Source: Collinsella sp. (GTDB lineage Bacteria; Actinomycetota; Coriobacteriia; Coriobacteriales; Coriobacteriaceae). From it: DNA of 30,346 nucleotides. The notes beneath the pieces are model-generated. The model saw only the letters and a program-made list of their open reading frames with translations, did not search any database and had not been told where the DNA came from. Position numbers and translations under genes: made by a program. The stretch is taken from assembly GCA_018380195.1 (NCBI GenBank), contig JAGZUC010000028.1, positions 1 to 30,346 of the forward strand. Direction: 5' to 3'. Positions 23,438 to 30,346 of this stretch are shown here, piece by piece; within the stretch, counting starts at the first letter, position 1, and each line of letters opens with the position of its first letter.

Positions 23438-24247
23438 ATGCAGCGCGTTTGGAGAACGGTTACCGGCTTTTACCATGTCTGTGCCCGCGGTACGGGCAAG
23501 CGGCTCATCTTTGAGGGCGATGACGACCGGTTGGAGTTTTTGGAGCTGATGCGCGAGTGCTGCCGCGAGGAGGGCGTGACGGTCGTTGCGTGGTGCCTTA
23601 TGAACGACCACGTGGATCTGGTACTCTCGGATTATGAGGACACGATGAGCGCGGCGATGCACCGGCTGCTTTTGACGTACGCGCGGCGGTTCAATAAGCG
23701 CACGGGGCGCACAGGCCATCTGTTCCAAAACCGTTTTGACCGGCGCTCACTCGATACCGACTGGCAGGTGATGGAGGCTATTCGCTCTGTACACGCCGAT
23801 CCGCAGGAGGTGGACGTTAGCCTAATCGAGCGTTATCCCTGGAGCAGCTTTCCGGAACATCTACGCGCTTACGACGGTGATGTGGCCGATGCCGCGAGGG
23901 GATTTTCTGATCCTTCTTGTGTGCTTGAGCTTTTTGGCTCTGCCGAGGGCTTTATTGCCTATTCGCTTTCGACGCCCGACGGTAGCGAGCCGGCGCTGTG
24001 CGATATGAAAGAGACGGAGTGGGAACGCCACGCCTTTGCCGACAAGATGGCGAAGAGCCTCGGGGTTCCGCTCAACGAACTCAAGACCGTTGCGCCCTCG
24101 CGGCGAGACAGAATCATTTTCGCTCTGCACGATGGCGGCTACACGGTGCGCGAGGTCGAACGGTATACGGGAATCAGCAAGAGTACCGTATCTCGTATCG
24201 TGCGCGCTTATGCGCGGGTGAAGGCACAGGCTGAGCTCTCGGAATAG
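23438..24247 (+). CDS. RAYT-like (REP-associated) transposase with altered catalytic residues
   Basis: The 269-residue protein matches Transposase_17/RAYT proteins. It has GFYHVCARGTGKRLIFEGDDDR at the start, WCLMNDHVDLVL where the HUH motif MPNHVHLLL is expected, YARRFNKRTGRTGHLFQNRF, and YPWSSF. The second HUH histidine is Asp60 (HVD), one base from His. At the position of the catalytic tyrosine (YIHLNP in active relatives) it reads SVHADP, with Ser117. By eye both catalytic sites are therefore lost while the frame stays open. The C-terminal part (about 190-265) ends in a helix-turn-helix, GYTVREVERYTGISKSTVSRIVRAY. The start at 23438 follows GAAGGGAG. It may be a domesticated DNA-binding protein, or a decaying transposase. 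Confidence 0.85.
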   Translation: MQRVWRTVTGFYHVCARGTGKRLIFEGDDDRLEFLELMRECCREEGVTVVAWCLMNDHVDLVLSDYEDTMSAAMHRLLLTYARRFNKRTGRTGHLFQNRFDRRSLDTDWQVMEAIRSVHADPQEVDVSLIERYPWSSFPEHLRAYDGDVADAARGFSDPSCVLELFGSAEGFIAYSLSTPDGSEPALCDMKETEWERHAFADKMAKSLGVPLNELKTVAPSRRDRIIFALHDGGYTVREVERYTGISKSTVSRIVRAYARVKAQAELSE

Positions 24248-24252
24248 AAAAT

Positions 24253-24283
24253 GGCCGAACCACTCTTGTCAAGCGATTCGGCC
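24253..24283 (+). terminator. Hairpin after the RAYT gene
   Basis: Arms GGCCGAA (24253-24259) and TTCGGCC (24277-24283), with an inner CTTGTCAAG, starting 5 bp after the stop; followed by AACAAAAATC. No T run on the plus strand; on the minus strand the arm is followed by ATTTTCTATT, so it may also act for sufU transcripts. Confidence 0.5.
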
Positions 24284-24301
24284 AACAAAAATCTTAAGAT
24301 T

Positions 24302-24332
24302 TGGGACAAGTTCTACTGATTATTTTGTCCCG
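24302..24332. repeat. 31-nt TGGGACAA element, copy 3
   Basis: GGGACAA (24303-24309) and TTGTCCC (24325-24331) form the arms of a 31-nt palindrome. Read on the minus strand it shares GGGACAAAATAA with the copy at 29688. It overlaps the sufU stop, so the last residues of SufU (GQNNQ) are encoded inside it, and it lies 55 bp from the RAYT gene. Confidence 0.8.
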
Positions 24333-24747
24333 TGAGCATGCCGTCGAGGGTGCGCCAGGCGAGCTCGGCGCATTTGACGCGGGCGGGCATGTGCGAGATG
24401 TCCTGGAGCTGGGCGGCTTCGTCCAGGTCTTCCAGGTCCTCCTCGGAGAGCTGCTCGCCGCGGATCATGGCAAGGAAGAGCTCTGCTAGGCGGCGAGCTT
24501 CCTCGACGGTCTCGCCGGTGATGAGGTCGGCCATGATGTCGGCGCTGGCCTGACTGATGGCGCAGCCGTGGCCGGTAAAGGAGGCCTCCTCGATCACGCC
24601 GTTCTCGACGCGCAGCTGCAAGGTGAGCTCGTCGCCGCAGCTGGGGTTGATGCCGTCGTGCTCGTGCGTGGGAGCATCCATCTCATACTTATAGTCGGGG
24701 TGCGAGTTGTGCTCCATAAATGTGGTGGAGGTGTACAGATTACCCAT
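24313..24747 (-). CDS. sufU: SufU iron-sulfur/sulfur-relay protein
   Basis: The 144-residue protein accepts sulfur from SufS in the SUF pathway; in B. subtilis SufU is a zinc-bound sulfurtransferase. The ligands are visible: Cys37 with Asp39 in NPSCGDE, Cys62 in GHGCAIS, and Cys126 in VKCAELAW, with the family's 18-21-residue insertion relative to IscU (about 95-115). The start at 24747 overlaps the end of sufS by 8 bp (ATGGGTAA), which implies translational coupling. Upstream in-frame Met codons lie inside sufS. The last five codons fall within the 31-nt palindrome at 24302-24332, so the C-terminus has probably been set by insertion of that element. Confidence 0.95.
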   Translation of the reverse strand: MGNLYTSTTFMEHNSHPDYKYEMDAPTHEHDGINPSCGDELTLQLRVENGVIEEASFTGHGCAISQASADIMADLITGETVEEARRLAELFLAMIRGEQLSEEDLEDLDEAAQLQDISHMPARVKCAELAWRTLDGMLTGQNNQ

Positions 24748-26065
24748 TGAACGTGCTCCAAACGTGATGCAGGCCGGCGATGAACTTGTCGATGTCGGCC
24801 TTGTCGTTGTAGAAGGCCACGCTGGCGCGGCAGCAGGCAAGGTTCTCGACGCCCAGCCAGGTGAGCAGCGGCTGCGCGCAGTGGTGGCCGGCGCGGATGC
24901 AGACGCCGTCCATGTCCATGATGCTCGCGACGTCGTGCGGGTGGATGCCCTTGACGTTAAAGCTCACAACGCCGTGGTGGTTGTCCCAATAGATGGAGCC
25001 GATGATCTGGACAAAGTCGAGCTGCATGAGTTCGCCCATCAGATAGTGGACGAGTGCCTGCTCGCGGGTCTGGATGTTCTCGTAACCCACGGTGTTGGCC
25101 AGGTAGTCGAGTGCCGCACCCGTGGCGAAGATGCCGGCGGCGTCCTGCGTGCCGGCCTCAAATTTCTCGGGGACGGGCGCCCAGACGGCGTCCTGCTCGG
25201 TGACCGAGTCGATCATCTCGCCGCCGGTGAGCATGGGCGGCATGGCGTTGAGCAGGTCCATTTTGCCCCACAGCACGCCGATGCCCATGGGGCCCATGGC
25301 CTTGTGCGCGCTAAAGGCAAAGAAGTCGGCGCCCAGGTCGGCCACATCGACCGGCATGTGCGGCAGCGACTGCGCACCGTCGACGACTAGGTAGCCGCCG
25401 TACTTGTGCACGAGCTTGCCGAGGTTCTTGACCGGGTTCTCGACGCCCAGCACGTTGGAGACCTGACCCACGGCCAGGATCTTGGTCTTGGGACCCACCT
25501 TGGCAAGAACCTCCTCGGTCGTGAGCTGGCCGGTCTTGGTGGGGTAGAGGTAGACGAGCTTGGCGCCGGTCTCGCGGCTGACCTGCTGCCAAGGGATTAG
25601 GTTGGAGTGGTGCTCCATGATGGTGATGACGACCTCGTCACCGGGCTCGAGCACCGTGGGTGCAAAGCTCTTGGCGACCAGGTTGAGCGACTCGCTCGTG
25701 TTGCGAGTGAAGACGACCTCGTTGGCCTGGGGAGCGCCGATGAGGTCGGCGATCTGCTGGCGGACCTTCGCGATGGCCTCGGTGGCCTCGACGGACAGCG
25801 AGTACAGGCCACGCAGGGGGTTGGCGTTCATGCGCTGATAGAAGTCGCGCTCGGCGTCGAGCACGCAGGCAGGGCGCTGCGCGGTGGCGGCACTATCGAG
25901 GAAGGCGATCTCGGGGTGTTGCTGGAACAGCGGGAACTGTGCCTTGTAGGGATTGGTCTCGATGTCGACGGTAGGCCAGCCGCGCGAGGCCTCGTCGCTG
26001 GCGTCGAGCTCCATAGGCTCCGGTGCGGTACAGGTATCGCATTTAACGTGCTCGGTGTCGATCAT
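24740..26065 (-). CDS. sufS: Cysteine desulfurase SufS
   Basis: This PLP enzyme removes sulfur from cysteine and passes it to SufU. In the 441-residue protein the PLP lysine is Lys255 (FSAHKAMGP), and the persulfide cysteine is Cys396 in RAGHHCAQP, the group II pattern. IAFLDSAATAQRP (about 53-65) is the usual start of the core. About 37 residues precede it, longer than in typical SufS, and contain CDTC (residues 9-12) followed by an acidic stretch. The start ATG at 26065 overlaps the sufD stop (ATGA), and the 3' end overlaps sufU, so the whole 3' half of the operon is translationally coupled. Confidence 0.96.
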   Translation of the reverse strand: MIDTEHVKCDTCTAPEPMELDASDEASRGWPTVDIETNPYKAQFPLFQQHPEIAFLDSAATAQRPACVLDAERDFYQRMNANPLRGLYSLSVEATEAIAKVRQQIADLIGAPQANEVVFTRNTSESLNLVAKSFAPTVLEPGDEVVITIMEHHSNLIPWQQVSRETGAKLVYLYPTKTGQLTTEEVLAKVGPKTKILAVGQVSNVLGVENPVKNLGKLVHKYGGYLVVDGAQSLPHMPVDVADLGADFFAFSAHKAMGPMGIGVLWGKMDLLNAMPPMLTGGEMIDSVTEQDAVWAPVPEKFEAGTQDAAGIFATGAALDYLANTVGYENIQTREQALVHYLMGELMQLDFVQIIGSIYWDNHHGVVSFNVKGIHPHDVASIMDMDGVCIRAGHHCAQPLLTWLGVENLACCRASVAFYNDKADIDKFIAGLHHVWSTFNG

Positions 26066-27333
26066 GCGAGCTCCTCTTCAAAGTTGTCGATCAGGTTGTT
26101 GCCCAGGCGGACGACGGCGGCGCGGGTGCGCTCGTCGGTGGCGGAAAGCGCGGCGTCCTCCAGCTTGGCACGGACGAACAGGTCCTCGGCGGCGTTTTGG
26201 TCAAGGCCGCGGCAGGCGAGGTAGAACAGCTGCTCGTCGCGGACGTGGCCGATGGTGGCTCCGTGGTTGCCGGCGACGTCGTCCTCGTCGCACAGGATGA
26301 CGGGGACGGTCTTGTTGTCGACCCCCTTGTTGGCCAAAAGCACCGTCTCGCGCTCGGTGCCGGTTGCACCCTTGCAGCCGTGCACGAGGTCGATGGTGCC
26401 GCGGTAGACCTTCTTGGACGTGCCGGTCAGCACGCCGTTGGCGTCGATCTCGCACTCGGTCTTGCGACCGCGGTGGCGCAGCTCGTAGTTAAAGTCGCGC
26501 ACCTGCTCTCGGGCGCCCAGGTAGTCAGTATCGATGGTGACCTTGGCGGTATCGCCCAACAGGTCGCCGGCGAGGCCGGTGGCGCTGGCACCGGCACCCA
26601 GGACGGTGTGCTGCACGTTGACGCGCGCGCCCTCGTCCAGGAACAGGCCGGTGTCGTCGAGCGCGATCCAGCTATCGTCGAGCGTCTGCGTGCAGGTCAC
26701 GTTGACGGTGGCGTACTCGTGGGCGCACACGCGTAGCACGGAGCCCACGACACCCTCGCCGGTAACGGGGGAGTCTAGGGCAATATGTAGATCGAGCGTC
26801 GACTGGGGACGGGCGACGACGTCGATGGCGGCGATGGCCGCGGCGGCATCGACAGCGCTCACGCGCACGGTAACCGTGGCGTGCTTGTATGCGGGCACAT
26901 CGATGACGATGCGCTTGGTAGCGTGGTCGGCCAGGTAGGTGTAGGCAGCCTCGCCCATGCCAGTCTCGAAGGCCTCGGCAGGGGAGAGCTCCTCCTCGAG
27001 CTTGATGGCGCCGGCCTGGTAGACGGAGGTCGCAGGCACGTCGAGCTCGGTCTCGGGCGTGATACGGGCGCGGTCGGCGGCATCGCCGGGGGCGGAGGCG
27101 CGGCGCTCGGGGAAACGCTCGGCCATAGCGTCCATGGCGGCTTCAAACGCGTCTGCCACGCCGGTAAACTGCTCGTCCAAGCCCTCGACCTCAACGGCCT
27201 CGGTGGGAGCGGCGGCAAGCTCGTCAGAGAGCTCGAGCTTGGTCTGGTTCATCTTGAGCCAACCCCAAGTGGCAGCCGGCATCGCATTAACCTGCTCAAG
27301 GATGGTAGCAGCGGTGTTGGTGGTCTGTTTCAT
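26062..27333 (-). CDS. sufD: SufD, subunit of the SufBCD scaffold
   Basis: The 423-residue protein is the SufB paralogue that completes the SufBC2D complex where clusters are built. The C-terminal half has the SufBD core: RGTIDLVHGCKGATGTERE, LLANKGVDNKTVPVILCDEDDVAGNHGATIG and LFYLACRGLD. NHGATIGH contains the conserved His used at the SufB-SufD interface. The N-terminal 150 residues are variable, as is normal for SufD. The start at 27333 shares one base with the sufB stop (TAATG). A much longer open frame continues upstream in this frame but only as an overlap with sufB, so it is not used. Confidence 0.92.
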   Translation of the reverse strand: MKQTTNTAATILEQVNAMPAATWGWLKMNQTKLELSDELAAAPTEAVEVEGLDEQFTGVADAFEAAMDAMAERFPERRASAPGDAADRARITPETELDVPATSVYQAGAIKLEEELSPAEAFETGMGEAAYTYLADHATKRIVIDVPAYKHATVTVRVSAVDAAAAIAAIDVVARPQSTLDLHIALDSPVTGEGVVGSVLRVCAHEYATVNVTCTQTLDDSWIALDDTGLFLDEGARVNVQHTVLGAGASATGLAGDLLGDTAKVTIDTDYLGAREQVRDFNYELRHRGRKTECEIDANGVLTGTSKKVYRGTIDLVHGCKGATGTERETVLLANKGVDNKTVPVILCDEDDVAGNHGATIGHVRDEQLFYLACRGLDQNAAEDLFVRAKLEDAALSATDERTRAAVVRLGNNLIDNFEEELA

Positions 27334-28745
27334 TATCCGATCGCTCCTTCCATCTCGAGCTTGATCAGGTTGTTCATCTCGACGGCGTACTCCAGCGGCA
27401 GCTCCTTGGAGACCGGGTTGGCAAAGCCGTTGACGATCATAGTACGGGCCTCTTCCTCCGAGATACCGCGGCTCATCAGGTAGAACACCTTGTCGTCGCC
27501 GATGCGGCCGATGGTGGCCTCGTGGCCGATATCGACGTTCTTGGCGCGGATGTCCATGGCCGGAATAGTGTCGGAGCGGCTCTGGTCGTCGAGCATGAGC
27601 GACTGGCAGCTCACGGTTGCCTTGGAACCCTCGGCCTTGGGCGTGGCCACGATGGAGCTGCGGAAGGTCTGGATGCCGCCGCCCTTGGAGATGCCCTTGG
27701 TCTCGACGGTTGCCGAGGTGTCGGGCGCGTTGAGCACGACCTTGCAGCCGGTATCGAGGTTCTGGCCGGCGCCGGCAAAGGTGATGCCGGTAAAGCTCGA
27801 GCGGGCGCGGCGGCCGTTGAGCACGCTCATGGGGTAGAGGTAGCCCACGTGGCTGCCGAAGGAGCCGCTGATCCATTCGATGTCTCCGTCCTCGTCCACG
27901 CGCGCACGCTTGGTGTTGAGGTTGTACATGTTCTTGGACCAGTTCTCGATGGTCGAGTAGCGCAGGTGCGCACGCTTGCCCACAAAGAGCTCGACGGCGC
28001 CGGCGTGGAGGTTGGCCACGTTGTACTTGGGCGCGGAACAACCCTCGATAAAGTGCAGGTCGGCATCGTCCTCGACGATGATGAGCGTGTGTTCAAACTG
28101 GCCGGCACCCTTGGCGTTGAGGCGGAAGTAGCTCTGCAGCGGGAAGTCGAGCTTGGTGCCCTTGGGCACGTAGACAAACGAGCCACCCGACCACACAGCA
28201 CCGTGCAGGGCCGCAAACTTGTGGTCGGTGGGCGGGATGAGCGTCATGAACTTCTCGTGGATGAGCGGCTCCCACTGCGGGTCGTGCAGGGCCTCCTCGA
28301 TGCCGGAGTAGACGATGCCCATCTTGGACGCGGTGTCCTGCATGTTGTGGTAGACGAGCTCGGAGTCGTACTGCGCGCCGACGCCCGCCAGGTAGCTGCG
28401 CTCGGCCTCGGGGATACCTAGGCGCTCAAAGGTGTTCTTGATGTCGTCGGGCACCGACTCCCAGTCGTGCTTTTGGTCGGTGTTGGGCTTGACGTAGGTG
28501 ACGATGTTGTCCATGTCCAGGCCCTCGATGGAGGGGCCCCACGTCGGATCCGGGAAGCGGTTGAAGATCTCGAGGGACTTGAGGCGCAGGTCGAGCATCC
28601 ACTGCGGCTCGTCCTTTTTGGCGCTGATCTCGCGCACGATGTCGGGCGTGATGCCGGCGTCGAGGCGCTCAAATCCCTCCTCGCCATAGGTGAAGTCGTA
28701 GAGGCTGCGGTCGATGTCCGCGACCTCGGTGCGGTTCTTGGTCAT
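27333..28745 (-). CDS. sufB: SufB, Fe-S assembly scaffold subunit
   Basis: The 470-residue protein is the core scaffold of the SUF system. Recognisable parts are the N-terminal GEEGFERLDAGIT, SYLAGVGAQYDSE (about 133-145), AVWSGGSFVYVPKG, FEHTLIIVEDDADLHFIEGCSAP and the C-terminal VSCQSLMLDDQSRSDTIPA, whose Cys corresponds to the cluster-building cysteine of E. coli SufB. VDIGHEATIGRI and MSRGISEEEA follow. Length is standard. AAAGGGG overlaps the end of sufC and serves as ribosome binding site for the ATG at 28745, 12 bp after the sufC stop. Confidence 0.97.
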   Translation of the reverse strand: MTKNRTEVADIDRSLYDFTYGEEGFERLDAGITPDIVREISAKKDEPQWMLDLRLKSLEIFNRFPDPTWGPSIEGLDMDNIVTYVKPNTDQKHDWESVPDDIKNTFERLGIPEAERSYLAGVGAQYDSELVYHNMQDTASKMGIVYSGIEEALHDPQWEPLIHEKFMTLIPPTDHKFAALHGAVWSGGSFVYVPKGTKLDFPLQSYFRLNAKGAGQFEHTLIIVEDDADLHFIEGCSAPKYNVANLHAGAVELFVGKRAHLRYSTIENWSKNMYNLNTKRARVDEDGDIEWISGSFGSHVGYLYPMSVLNGRRARSSFTGITFAGAGQNLDTGCKVVLNAPDTSATVETKGISKGGGIQTFRSSIVATPKAEGSKATVSCQSLMLDDQSRSDTIPAMDIRAKNVDIGHEATIGRIGDDKVFYLMSRGISEEEARTMIVNGFANPVSKELPLEYAVEMNNLIKLEMEGAIG

Positions 28746-28757
28746 TGCGTCGCCCCT

Positions 28758-29558
28758 TTACGCCTGCTGCTCGGCAGCGGCGGCCTCGGCCTGGGTGCGC
28801 TGCTCGGCGGCCTCGCGCTCGAAGGTCTCAAAGCCGTTCTTGTCGATCCAGGGGATGAGCGAGGCGTCGTCCTCGCGCACGATGTGGCCCTTGACCATAA
28901 CGTGGACGCGGTCGACATCCAGGTGCTCCAGGATGCGCGTGTTGTGCGTGATGATGAGCATGGAGCCGTCGCAACTCTTGCGGTAGGCGTCCATGCCGTG
29001 GCTGACGGTTGACAGGGCGTCGACGTCCAGGCCTGAGTCGGTTTCGTCCAGGATGGCGAGCTTGGGCTGCAGCAGCAAAAGCTGGAGCATCTCGACCTTC
29101 TTCTTCTCGCCGCCCGAGAAGCCCACGCCCAGCTCACGGTTGAGGTAGGCGGTATCCATGTTGAGCTCGGCCGCGAGCTCCTTGACGCGACGGCGGAACT
29201 CCTTGCCCTTCATCTCCAGGCCGGGACGGCCGGCGATGCTGGCGCGCAAAAAGCTCGACAGCGGCACGCCCGGGATCTCGACCGGGGCCTGGAAGCTCAG
29301 GAACAGGCCGGCGCGCGAGCGCTTGTCGGTGGTGAGCTCGGTGATGTCCTGGCCGTCAAAGACGATACGGCCGTCGTTGACCGTGTAGACGGGGTCGCCC
29401 ATGACCAGGTGGCCGAGGGTGGACTTGCCGGCGCCGTTGGGGCCCATCAGCACGTGGGTCTCGCCGGCGGCGACGTTGAGGTTGACGTTGTGGAGGATGG
29501 TCTTCTCGTCCACGGAGGCGGTCAGACCTTCGATGGAAAGCAGCGGATTTGCGCTCAT
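28758..29558 (-). CDS. sufC: SufC, ABC-type ATPase
   Basis: SufC powers the SufBCD scaffold; it is a soluble ABC ATPase, not a transporter part. The 266-residue protein shows Walker A GPNGAGKS (39-46), the ABC signature FSGGE (147-151) followed by KKK, typical of SufC, and Walker B LAILDETDSGLD (167-178). The start at 29558 follows AGAGGGA; an in-frame ATG 30 bp upstream lacks one. It is first in the operon sufC-B-D-S-U. The C-terminal tail of about 20 residues is Ala/Glu-rich and longer than in E. coli. Confidence 0.97.
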   Translation of the reverse strand: MSANPLLSIEGLTASVDEKTILHNVNLNVAAGETHVLMGPNGAGKSTLGHLVMGDPVYTVNDGRIVFDGQDITELTTDKRSRAGLFLSFQAPVEIPGVPLSSFLRASIAGRPGLEMKGKEFRRRVKELAAELNMDTAYLNRELGVGFSGGEKKKVEMLQLLLLQPKLAILDETDSGLDVDALSTVSHGMDAYRKSCDGSMLIITHNTRILEHLDVDRVHVMVKGHIVREDDASLIPWIDKNGFETFEREAAEQRTQAEAAAAEQQA

Positions 29559-29622
29559 GCTGTCCCTCTCTGTATATGGTGTACTCATAGGTGTACTAAA
29601 CCCTAGGAATCTTCTCGGAATA

Positions 29623-29650
29623 AAGTTACTATGGGTTCGGCGTTAGTCAA
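29623..29650 (-). promoter_or_regulatory. Candidate suf operon promoter
   Basis: On the minus strand TTGACT (29650-29645), a 16-bp spacer and TAACTT (29628-29623), giving a leader of about 60 nt. The leader holds two direct copies of GGTGTACT (29578-29585 and 29590-29597, plus-strand reading) spaced 12 bp, a possible regulator site. Confidence 0.55.
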
Positions 29651-29687
29651 GGGAAAACCCGACTAATCCACTCGACTTTTCAAATTC

Positions 29688-29718
29688 TGGGACAAAATAA
29701 CCTGTTGTGTTTGTCCCA
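29688..29718. repeat. 31-nt TGGGACAA element, copy 1
   Basis: Arms TGGGACAAA (29688-29696) and TTTGTCCCA (29710-29718). Shares length, arms and the inner AACCTG with copy 2, and GGGACAAAATAA with the copy at sufU. It lies upstream of the candidate suf promoter and of rrf2, so it may be a regulator site or a REP-like hairpin. Confidence 0.85.
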
Positions 29719-29731
29719 CTTACTTTAAATT

Positions 29732-29762
29732 TGGGACAAACAAACCTGGTTATGTTGTCCCA
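29732..29762. repeat. 31-nt TGGGACAA element, copy 2
   Basis: Arms TGGGACAA (29732-29739) and TTGTCCCA (29755-29762), centre to centre 44 bp from copy 1. It ends 20 bp before the rrf2 start, close to its ribosome binding site GGGAGGG, a position suited to autorepression if it is an operator. Confidence 0.85.
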
Positions 29763-29782
29763 GATGCGATGGGAGGGTAGGT

Positions 29783-30214
29783 ATGCTCATTTCTTCCAAG
29801 GGCCGCTATGCCCTCCGGTTAATGATCTATATCGCGGCGCTGGGCGACGCCGAGGGCAAGATTGCCTTGCGCGAGGTTGCCGACCGCGAGCATATCTCGC
29901 AAAAGTATCTGGAGCAGCTGGTTCGTCCGCTTATGAAGGCGGGCCTGCTTAAGAGCGTGCGCGGCAAGGGCGGCGGCTACATGATGGCCAAGGACCCGGC
30001 CGAGGTGCGTGCCGGCGACATCCTGCGTGCCGTCGAGGGCAGCACGGCTCCGGTGGCGTGCGACGGCATCGACAACAGCTGCACCCGTAGCGATTTGTGC
30101 TCGACCGTCAAGTTCTGGCGCGGTCTGGATGACGTGATCGAAAAGTACGTCGACGGCGTGACGTTGGCCGACCTGGCCGCCGTCCCCGAAATCAACTTTG
30201 ACATTAAGCTGTAG
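29783..30214 (+). CDS. IscR-like Rrf2-family regulator
   Basis: The 143-residue protein has an N-terminal winged helix (SSKGRYALRLMIYIA; EVADREHISQKYLEQLVRPLMKAGLLKSVRGKGGGYMMA, about residues 28-70). Three cysteines, Cys93, Cys100 and Cys106, match the cluster ligands of IscR (C92, C98, C104 in E. coli), with one extra residue in the first gap. IscR/Rrf2 proteins sense iron-sulfur status and repress assembly genes. It is divergent from sufC with a 224-bp spacer, so control of the SUF operon and of itself is likely. The start at 29783 follows GGGAGGG. Confidence 0.93.
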   Translation: MLISSKGRYALRLMIYIAALGDAEGKIALREVADREHISQKYLEQLVRPLMKAGLLKSVRGKGGGYMMAKDPAEVRAGDILRAVEGSTAPVACDGIDNSCTRSDLCSTVKFWRGLDDVIEKYVDGVTLADLAAVPEINFDIKL

Positions 30215-30346
30215 GTTGAGCGCAATTCCTTAAGATTTCGCGGAGGGTGGTTGATTTTCAATCTCAACGCAACAGCCTGAACGGACCCTGCGTTTCCGCA
30301 GCTAGCGCAACGCGGAAATAGCTCCCGGCACCTGGCCATCACTTCG
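30215..30346. other. Spacer after the Rrf2 gene
   Basis: No gene begins here. TGATTTTCAATCTCA near 30251 is a weak Fur-box-like 7-1-7 palindrome. An inverted repeat TTTCCGC/GCGGAAA lies at 30293-30318. Confidence 0.4.

Overview
The window looks like chromosome of a high-GC, host-associated actinobacterium of the class Coriobacteriia, most likely Collinsella or a close relative. This is an inference from gene content: a very long actinobacterial-type Rho, a CarD regulator, a GGGtGRT/NifU-like pair, a SUF operon in the order C-B-D-S-U, and strongly GC-biased third codon positions. No marker such as 16S rRNA is present to confirm it.

Layout. 1-300: a long palindrome, then a tRNA-Ala with its own promoter and terminator. 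297-6466: a small membrane-anchored coiled-coil protein, nicotinate phosphoribosyltransferase (pncB), glutamate 5-kinase (proB), an oppositely oriented alpha/beta hydrolase of the proline iminopeptidase type, and gamma-glutamyl phosphate reductase (proA). 6480-7730: an HD-domain protein and a CarD-family regulator on the minus strand, each followed by the same 37-nt hairpin. 8073-13251: argS, a 0.7-kb gene-poor spacer holding a diverged 51-nt repeat, and an 845-residue Rho whose first half is a disordered array of basic patches. 13565-17750: a membrane-anchored Ala-rich protein coupled to a VanZ-like protein, then a ROK sugar kinase and a class I aminotransferase on the minus strand.

17860-19500 is an accessory pocket. 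It holds tRNA-His, two identical tRNA-Lys genes, a 3'-end tRNA-Lys remnant, a duplicated terminator-plus-box module, and a DinD-like gene. 19495-21021 is a stand-alone FAD flavoprotein. 21277-23034 is a two-gene unit (NifU-like scaffold plus GGGtGRT protein) on the minus strand.

23438-24247 is a REP-associated transposase-like (RAYT) gene. It appears to have lost both the second His of the HUH motif and the catalytic Tyr. 24313-29558 is the sufCBDSU operon for iron-sulfur cluster assembly, transcribed leftward, with a divergent IscR-like Rrf2 regulator (29783-30214). Three copies of one 31-nt TGGGACAA...TTGTCCCA element bracket the SUF operon: two in the sufC/rrf2 spacer and one overlapping the sufU stop, 55 bp from the RAYT gene.

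Together the right third is an iron-sulfur hub with two different IscU-type scaffolds. The most unusual signals are the apparently inactive RAYT beside these palindromes, the portable hairpins, and the tRNA-Lys-derived modules.
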